Below, piece by piece: positions 24,222 through 28,618 of a DNA stretch of 28,618 bases; the first letter of the stretch is position 1; every line of letters begins with the position of its first letter. The DNA lies in contig JAGCXJ010000348.1 of the NCBI GenBank assembly GCA_017961385.1, positions 1 through 28,618 on the forward strand, read 5' to 3'. Source of the stretch: Lachnospiraceae bacterium (GTDB taxonomy: Bacteria; Bacillota; Clostridia; Lachnospirales; Lachnospiraceae). The notes beneath the pieces were generated by a model. That model did no database searches, was not told the origin of the DNA, and was given only the letters and a program-made list of their open reading frames with translations. Position numbers and translations under genes: made by a program.

Positions 24222-26075
24222 TTATAGATTGAGATTTGGTATATCGACGAGGTGTTCCTTTGTCTGTTCGGGTGTTCCGCCCGGATCTGACTCCTTGGCA
24301 TTGTTCTTAACTATCGCATATGCATATGTACATACCATAGGCATATCGGAGCAATATATCCTTATTTCATAGACACCTTCTCTTGCGGGAGCAGTGTAAA
24401 CACCGTCATTTGATACCTCTCCGCTTCCGGAAGCTGTCAGTTCATAAGTGATACTGCAAGGTTCCATATTGTTAAACTGGACTCCGAAGTAATAATTCTC
24501 ACGTGGTCTCATGACAACTGTCGGAGTCTTGGCGGTTATTGATTTGCCGTAGTAGTCCGAAGCATCAATATCATCTCCGGACGGGAATCTTATAGCTACC
24601 CATCTGTATGTGAGCACAAGGAAATCCACATCATGCAAGAGTCTTGCTGCAACAACAAAGCTTCCCTTATCATTGAGAACACGTACTGCAGTCTCGGCAT
24701 CAACTAGCTGTTGAGACTGTCTTGAGAAAAGCTCGGGATTGCCGTATACGGTACTCTTTGCATTTGCTCCAAGCGCCTGATCTGCCGAAAGATACTCATA
24801 TCCTATCGATACATATACGTTTCCGCTTCCAAGACCGTGTGTGATCTCTCCGGAATAACGTATGTCACCGGCTCTGGCATCTTTTCCGAGTGGTATCTCA
24901 AGTACACCTGTAGCTACATTCTTAAGATCGGATCCTGTAACTGTTACCGGTGAAGCTTCTGTTTTATTTACATCAGTTATTACATTCTGCTCATTTACAT
25001 CAGCTTCCTTCTGATAGTATTCCATATATGCGGTCTTAACTGCATTCTGAGCAGGAATATCGATATATCTGTTATTCGCAGGGTCTTTAACATCTTCGAT
25101 AACGTACGCCTGATCTGTTCGCATCAGCTTTATATCGGCTAACTTAATAGAATCGGTACCCATGCCCTGACGCATCTCAAGATTAAGTCTTCCAAGCTCT
25201 CTTCCGATGAGCGCATAAGGTGCTTCTTCCGATAATCTTACTCTTATAGCCACACTGTTTTCGGTATTTATGGCACGGTCATTTTCAAAAGCCGCAACGC
25301 TTCCGCTTCGAAGTATCACATTGGATTCAAGTCCGGGCTGTCTTAAGACCTTCATCCAGTAATCTCTTGTAAGTACGCCGTCTTTTTCAAGTTCTATATC
25401 ATCGACATTTATCTCTATCTGCTGTGTAGAATCGGGAGCCGAGAAACTCGGTATGTCCAATATGCCTTTAAATGAAAGCTTTACGTCAGCATCGGTCTTT
25501 TTATGGATCTCAAGACAGATCTTTACATTTCTATCCTTGCATACGGTCGTAGGCATAACAAGAAAACCATCAAAGTTGGGTCCTGAGAATACCTGTTCTT
25601 TTGTCAAGAACTCGGTCTCGATCTCAAGCCCTTCCTCATAGTCTTCGCTGTCAACTAAAAACAGCTCATAATTTTCGCTTATACGGTTGAATTCATATTC
25701 CTGGTCGGATTCCTTATGGCTTACGGCATATACAGAATGGATCTCATCCTCTTTGTAGCGCACGCAAAGGCTGGCTAAATTGCTGTTTAACGAATCAAAG
25801 CCAGATATTGTAGACAGCTTTTTTACAACGGAGGAATCAATAATGATCTCCCGTCCCGTACCGTCTATCACGACTCCGCTCTCAATAAGGATGGAAAGAT
25901 CATCCAGATTGAATACACCGCAGCCGCATACGATGCCTGATCCGTACATCAGACTGTTCATGAATCTGAGCTTGTCGATGTGGTAGCTCTGCTCCGCCTG
26001 AAAGTCTGCCGTGGTAAGCATCTTTCCCGGATAATAACGGTTCCTTTCAAACGGATATAACTGACTGTTAGGCAT
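24222..26075 (-). CDS. CIS-associated structural protein with N-terminal YPGKML-type motif and C-terminal Ig-like domain
   Basis: This 617-residue protein starts at ATG 26075, with GGGGGTGA ideally placed; an in-frame GTG at 26084 would sit inside that ribosome site. Its N-terminus (F-E-R-N-R-Y-Y-P-G-K-M-L-T-T-A-D-F-Q-A-E-Q, then L-M-Y-G-S-G-I-V-C-G-C-G-V, by about residue 52) follows the R-Y-x-x-G-x-x-L-x-x-x-D-F-x-x-E-Q / G-x-G-V-V-C-G-L pattern that I recall from large proteins in CIS and tail-like clusters. The end (about 515-590) is Ig-like, with the G-V-Y-T-A-P-A-R-E-G-V-Y-E-I motif of bacterial Ig domains, followed by a Pro/Glu linker. There is no signal peptide. It is probably a particle appendage or baseplate-associated fibre-like protein. 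It is the first gene behind the candidate promoter. Confidence 0.68.
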   Translation of the reverse strand: MPNSQLYPFERNRYYPGKMLTTADFQAEQSYHIDKLRFMNSLMYGSGIVCGCGVFNLDDLSILIESGVVIDGTGREIIIDSSVVKKLSTISGFDSLNSNLASLCVRYKEDEIHSVYAVSHKESDQEYEFNRISENYELFLVDSEDYEEGLEIETEFLTKEQVFSGPNFDGFLVMPTTVCKDRNVKICLEIHKKTDADVKLSFKGILDIPSFSAPDSTQQIEINVDDIELEKDGVLTRDYWMKVLRQPGLESNVILRSGSVAAFENDRAINTENSVAIRVRLSEEAPYALIGRELGRLNLEMRQGMGTDSIKLADIKLMRTDQAYVIEDVKDPANNRYIDIPAQNAVKTAYMEYYQKEADVNEQNVITDVNKTEASPVTVTGSDLKNVATGVLEIPLGKDARAGDIRYSGEITHGLGSGNVYVSIGYEYLSADQALGANAKSTVYGNPELFSRQSQQLVDAETAVRVLNDKGSFVVAARLLHDVDFLVLTYRWVAIRFPSGDDIDASDYYGKSITAKTPTVVMRPRENYYFGVQFNNMEPCSITYELTASGSGEVSNDGVYTAPAREGVYEIRIYCSDMPMVCTYAYAIVKNNAKESDPGGTPEQTKEHLVDIPNLNL

Positions 26076-26132
26076 AACATTCACCCCCGAAATAGTGTGT
26101 ATATATCATCATTTCTTTATAAAACTTCATAC

Positions 26133-26146
26133 GTATAACATTATAC
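26133..26146. promoter_or_regulatory. 6-2-6 dyad overlapping the -10 box
   Basis: GTATAA and TTATAC are perfect inverted arms separated by 2 bp, and they cover the -10 hexamer of the candidate promoter. The placement suits a repressor operator, but the dyad is AT-rich and short, so chance is possible. Confidence 0.35.
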
Positions 26147-26190
26147 TAATTAAGTGTAACAGTTTCTTTCCAACAAACTTCCAACAAAAA
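26140..26190 (-). promoter_or_regulatory. Candidate promoter of the main CIS operon
   Basis: The 115-nt gap between the GNAT-like gene and the 617-residue gene is the largest in the window. It holds a perfect TATAAT (26145-26140) about 65 nt upstream of the start codon, and no good -35 hexamer at 16-18 bp. The upstream -35 region is instead occupied by a tandem direct repeat, which suggests an activator-dependent promoter. Confidence 0.6.
26168..26188 (-). repeat. Tandem 10-bp direct repeat, 11-bp period, at the -35 region
   Basis: TTTGTTGGAA occurs twice, one helical turn apart (26177-26168 and 26188-26179). The proximal copy ends 22 bp upstream of the -10 hexamer, about -36 to -57 relative to a predicted start. 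This is where paired activators such as response regulators or LytTR proteins bind. Confidence 0.6.
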
Positions 26191-26199
26191 TTTAAAAGA

Positions 26200-27567
26200 T
26201 CATTTTTCCTGTTCGTAAAGAAATCTGAAGTAATCAAATATCTCAGGCGTTATATCATCCTGCGCACTGAGATTTACACCAACAAGGTGCATTGGAAGCC
26301 CGTGACCGGGGAACAGATGATCAAAAAGCTTTGCCGAAGAATCACTGCTTATATGCGCAAATACCTGTGTCTGAGGTTCATAAACTTCATGAGATCTCTT
26401 AACAGCATATTTGATCAGATCAAGAAATATCTTCTGACTTGCGCTGTCACCGCCCATCGCTCGTACCTTCAACATCCCTGACGGTGTATGATCTATAAGA
26501 AGAAATGCCTTTTTTCCGCTCGGAGATACTGCGATAAGTGAAAGTTCGGGATCGAGTGAAGCGGCATTATCCAGTACATACTTTTTATCGCCTTTAGCAC
26601 GCATGATCGCACAAACGGTTTTCACAAAATTATCTGCTCCCATCTTTTTGAGTGATCCTACTTTGACGCTTTCAGTAATGTCACCGGACAGCTTTTCATT
26701 TTCTGCTATCTCGCCAACTGTTGAACTGAATTCCTCAAAAGGCTCCAGTGAGAAAAATATATGCCATGCACTTAAGAAATCACACACCATTGCAGGAAGC
26801 ATATTTTTCATCGGAACCTCGCATGTGACTGCCTCTATTCCCGATTTATTGATCACATCATACATAGCTGCCATCAGATCATCGGCTGCATGAGTTCCTC
26901 TGAATTCTTCGGCAACAAACAGCCAGTCTATTTTTGCTACAGGCTCATCGCTATCGTCCTCGGGCGAAAATACGCTGAATATCAGGACACCTGCAGCAGT
27001 CTCCTTACCGTCACGCCATCTGACAGAGCCTAATGTATATACGTTTCCCTCACCTATATGTTCATACTCCTCAGGTGCTATAAGTTTTTTAAACGACTCA
27101 GCGCTCTTTTTTGTCAGGGTATATACTGTTCTGAATTCCTCCTGAAGCGATGCCCAGATCGACAGTCTTTTGGCTCCCTCACCCCATAACGGGTTGACTC
27201 TGCGAATATAGGAATAAAGTGCTGAATACAGAGGCATATATACATCTTCCTTCTCCTGATGAGATGCATCTTTTGAAAGAAGTGTTACCTTCTCATATGC
27301 TTTGTTTACGGCATCGATATCTTCCTTGTCCTCGAAGACAGTCGCTGGATAATCCACCTGTGCCATATTATCGGAAAATCCTATAAACTCAGGTGAACTG
27401 TATGCCTGCTCTATATCTGTCAATGAAGGGCCTTGCATTGAAAAGCCTTCCTTTTGCATTCTTTTAGCGACTGTTTCTTCCATCGCATCGAGTTCTTTAA
27501 GCCAGGCAAGCATCTCTGCTTCGGACATGTTCGAGATTTCCTCTTGTGTTATTAATTCAAGTGCCAT
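26200..27567 (-). CDS. Tandem GNAT-like protein
   Basis: This 455-residue protein starts at ATG 27567, with GGAG 9 nt upstream. An in-frame ATG at 27588 overlaps the previous stop but has no ribosome site, and the good site would lie inside it. A GNAT-type motif A is seen at about 212-236 (K-I-D-W-L-F-V-A-E-E-F-R-G-T-H-A-A-D-D-L-M), where R-G-x-x-A replaces the canonical [RQ]-x-x-G-x-[GA] acetyl-CoA loop; the following strand E-A-V-T-C-E-V fits. The C-terminal 150 residues look like a second, more degenerate acyltransferase fold. The N-terminus (M-A-L-E-L-I-T-Q-E-E-I-S-N-M-S-E-A-E-M-L) is an added helical region. It could modify a CIS component or be a folded cargo. The substrate is unknown. 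Confidence 0.6.
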   Translation of the reverse strand: MALELITQEEISNMSEAEMLAWLKELDAMEETVAKRMQKEGFSMQGPSLTDIEQAYSSPEFIGFSDNMAQVDYPATVFEDKEDIDAVNKAYEKVTLLSKDASHQEKEDVYMPLYSALYSYIRRVNPLWGEGAKRLSIWASLQEEFRTVYTLTKKSAESFKKLIAPEEYEHIGEGNVYTLGSVRWRDGKETAAGVLIFSVFSPEDDSDEPVAKIDWLFVAEEFRGTHAADDLMAAMYDVINKSGIEAVTCEVPMKNMLPAMVCDFLSAWHIFFSLEPFEEFSSTVGEIAENEKLSGDITESVKVGSLKKMGADNFVKTVCAIMRAKGDKKYVLDNAASLDPELSLIAVSPSGKKAFLLIDHTPSGMLKVRAMGGDSASQKIFLDLIKYAVKRSHEVYEPQTQVFAHISSDSSAKLFDHLFPGHGLPMHLVGVNLSAQDDITPEIFDYFRFLYEQEK

Positions 27568-27584
27568 AGTGGTTATCTCCTTTA

Positions 27585-28598
27585 TCAATCATCATTGCTG
27601 CCGTCATCGGCATTATCATCATCATAAAAGCTCTTTGAAGTTGTATACTTATCAATCATTTCACCTTCGCGAGCTTTCTTCTTCTTCACTTCTGCATGAG
27701 GTTCCACATATCCGCCGCCGCTTAAATGCTCAACATCAAGTGTTAATACATGTTTGAGAGGATGCCAGAGATTGTACTGAGCCGACCTTAATATGAACTC
27801 GCCTATCCCCTCGAGATCCCCTCTCTTTAGCATAGCATCACTTGTTGCATGTCTCTGCCCATAAAGATAATAGTTGTACCATCCTTGCGGAGACATTGGT
27901 CTTGGTATCTTGATGTTGAATCCCCTGTAAAACTTTGTCAATTCCTTTTTTCCTGCTAAACTTCCTACCGCACCTATTGCGGCTGCAAAAGGATAAGAAA
28001 CCAACCACGCCGCACCAGCTATGGCACCCATGCCCAGATTTAAAATGTTCCTTCCGACAAATCCAAACGTATATGACTTAAATGCTGCCCATTTTCTAGC
28101 AGTTCCTAAGGGAATAGTTGAATCAAACGTTGGCCCATTATGTATCAACTCGGGTCCGAGTGATTTTACATTTTCTCCTAAACCATGCTGTGATCGCTGT
28201 TTTTCTTTTCTGTACTTTTCAAATTCGGCCTCTTCTTTTTTATCAAGCGCTGCTAAACGTGAACGCTCTCTTTTTGCTATTTCAAGGACCTCTTTTACCT
28301 TACGCTGACGCGCCCTCGCATTTGCACGAAGTGACCAGCGTGAAACATTGTACCAGCGGCATGCAGATATCAGACTGTCAAGATTTTCTATATCCGTCAT
28401 ATAATTCTGGAGTCCTCCTTTGGTATTTTCAGAGTACTTTATCATAGCCTTCTTGACTGCCTTCATCTTTTCGGAATCTCTTTCACTGATCTCCGTAAAG
28501 TCTCCGTAAGCATGGAATATTCCCCTGATACTTACGTTGGATTCAAGTTTCTGCTCCTCTAAAGGCTCCTGAATACTACTTTCAAGAGACTCCGGCAT
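27585..28598 (-). CDS. Hypothetical protein with hydrophobic hairpin region and acidic tail
   Basis: I do not recognise this protein (337 residues from ATG 28598). The frame remains open to the window edge, so the true start may be further upstream. Residues 85-140 are a strongly basic and charged helix (R-W-S-L-R-A-N-A-R-A-R-Q-R-K onward). Residues 178-214 form a Gly/Ala-rich hydrophobic stretch (I-L-N-L-G-M-G-A-I-A-G-A-A-W-L-V) long enough for a membrane hairpin, but Gly-rich as in pore-forming or amphitropic segments. The tail is acidic (D-D-D-N-A-D-D-G-S-N-D-D). There is no signal peptide. The stop lies just ahead of the GNAT-like gene, forming a probable two-gene unit outside the main operon. 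A membrane-active effector is one possibility and a chaperone-adaptor another; neither is demonstrated. Confidence 0.5.
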   Translation of the reverse strand: MPESLESSIQEPLEEQKLESNVSIRGIFHAYGDFTEISERDSEKMKAVKKAMIKYSENTKGGLQNYMTDIENLDSLISACRWYNVSRWSLRANARARQRKVKEVLEIAKRERSRLAALDKKEEAEFEKYRKEKQRSQHGLGENVKSLGPELIHNGPTFDSTIPLGTARKWAAFKSYTFGFVGRNILNLGMGAIAGAAWLVSYPFAAAIGAVGSLAGKKELTKFYRGFNIKIPRPMSPQGWYNYYLYGQRHATSDAMLKRGDLEGIGEFILRSAQYNLWHPLKHVLTLDVEHLSGGGYVEPHAEVKKKKAREGEMIDKYTTSKSFYDDDNADDGSNDD

Positions 28599-28618
28599 AT
28601 TTTCCTTTACATCCTTCA

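Noticed and set aside
1..28618. Classical type VI secretion system
   Set aside because: The sheath is a single gp18-like protein rather than TssB/TssC, the membrane genes do not resemble TssJ, TssL or TssM, and no ClpV is seen in the window.

Overview
The window is almost wall-to-wall coding on the minus strand: 23 genes read from about 28.6 kb down to position 1, mostly 2-50 nt apart or slightly overlapping. I see no rRNA, tRNA, IS element or CRISPR array. AGGAGG-type ribosome binding sites, a moderately AT-rich composition by eye, frequent GTG/TTG starts and the membrane-protein style suggest a Gram-positive Clostridia bacterium, most likely Lachnospiraceae-like. That assignment is an inference.

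The core (about 14.8 kb to 1) is a phage-tail-like contractile injection system (CIS) of the Afp/PVC type. In transcription order it holds: a DUF4255 tail-terminator/cap protein, a beta-rich unknown, a PAAR-like spike tip, a sheath, an inner tube protein, a tail-assembly-chaperone-like protein, a small DUF6760-like protein, a second tube-family protein with a 570-residue repeat tail, a large helical unknown, two CIS_tube (Afp7-like) paralogues without LysM domains, a gp27-like hub, a gp5/VgrG-like spike with beta-helix, a gp25-like baseplate protein, and the first 474 codons of a gp6/J-like baseplate protein that runs off the window. No capsid, portal or terminase is present, and no Afp15-type AAA+ ATPase.

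The unusual part lies upstream (about 26.1 to 14.8 kb): a probable structural protein with an N-terminal baseplate-associated-type motif and an Ig-like end, followed by five exported or membrane proteins. These are a pseudokinase-like protein with a C-terminal membrane helix, a four-helix membrane protein with a Cache-like sensor and a degenerate class III nucleotidyl cyclase domain, a MORN-repeat membrane protein, a TolC-like secreted coiled-coil protein, and a 924-residue signal-anchored protein with a Ser-Gly linker. They sit directly in the CIS operon, which suggests a CIS tied to, or gated at, the cell envelope of a Gram-positive cell rather than a simple free extracellular particle.

Further upstream (28.6-26.2 kb) are a protein with a hydrophobic hairpin-like region and an acidic tail, and a tandem GNAT-like protein. 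A 115-nt gap separates them from the main operon. It contains a consensus -10, a tandem 11-bp direct repeat where an activator would bind, and a dyad overlapping the -10. A second regulatory-looking site, a UUCG-capped stem-loop inside a larger inverted repeat, follows the tube gene and could set the stoichiometry of sheath and tube relative to baseplate proteins.
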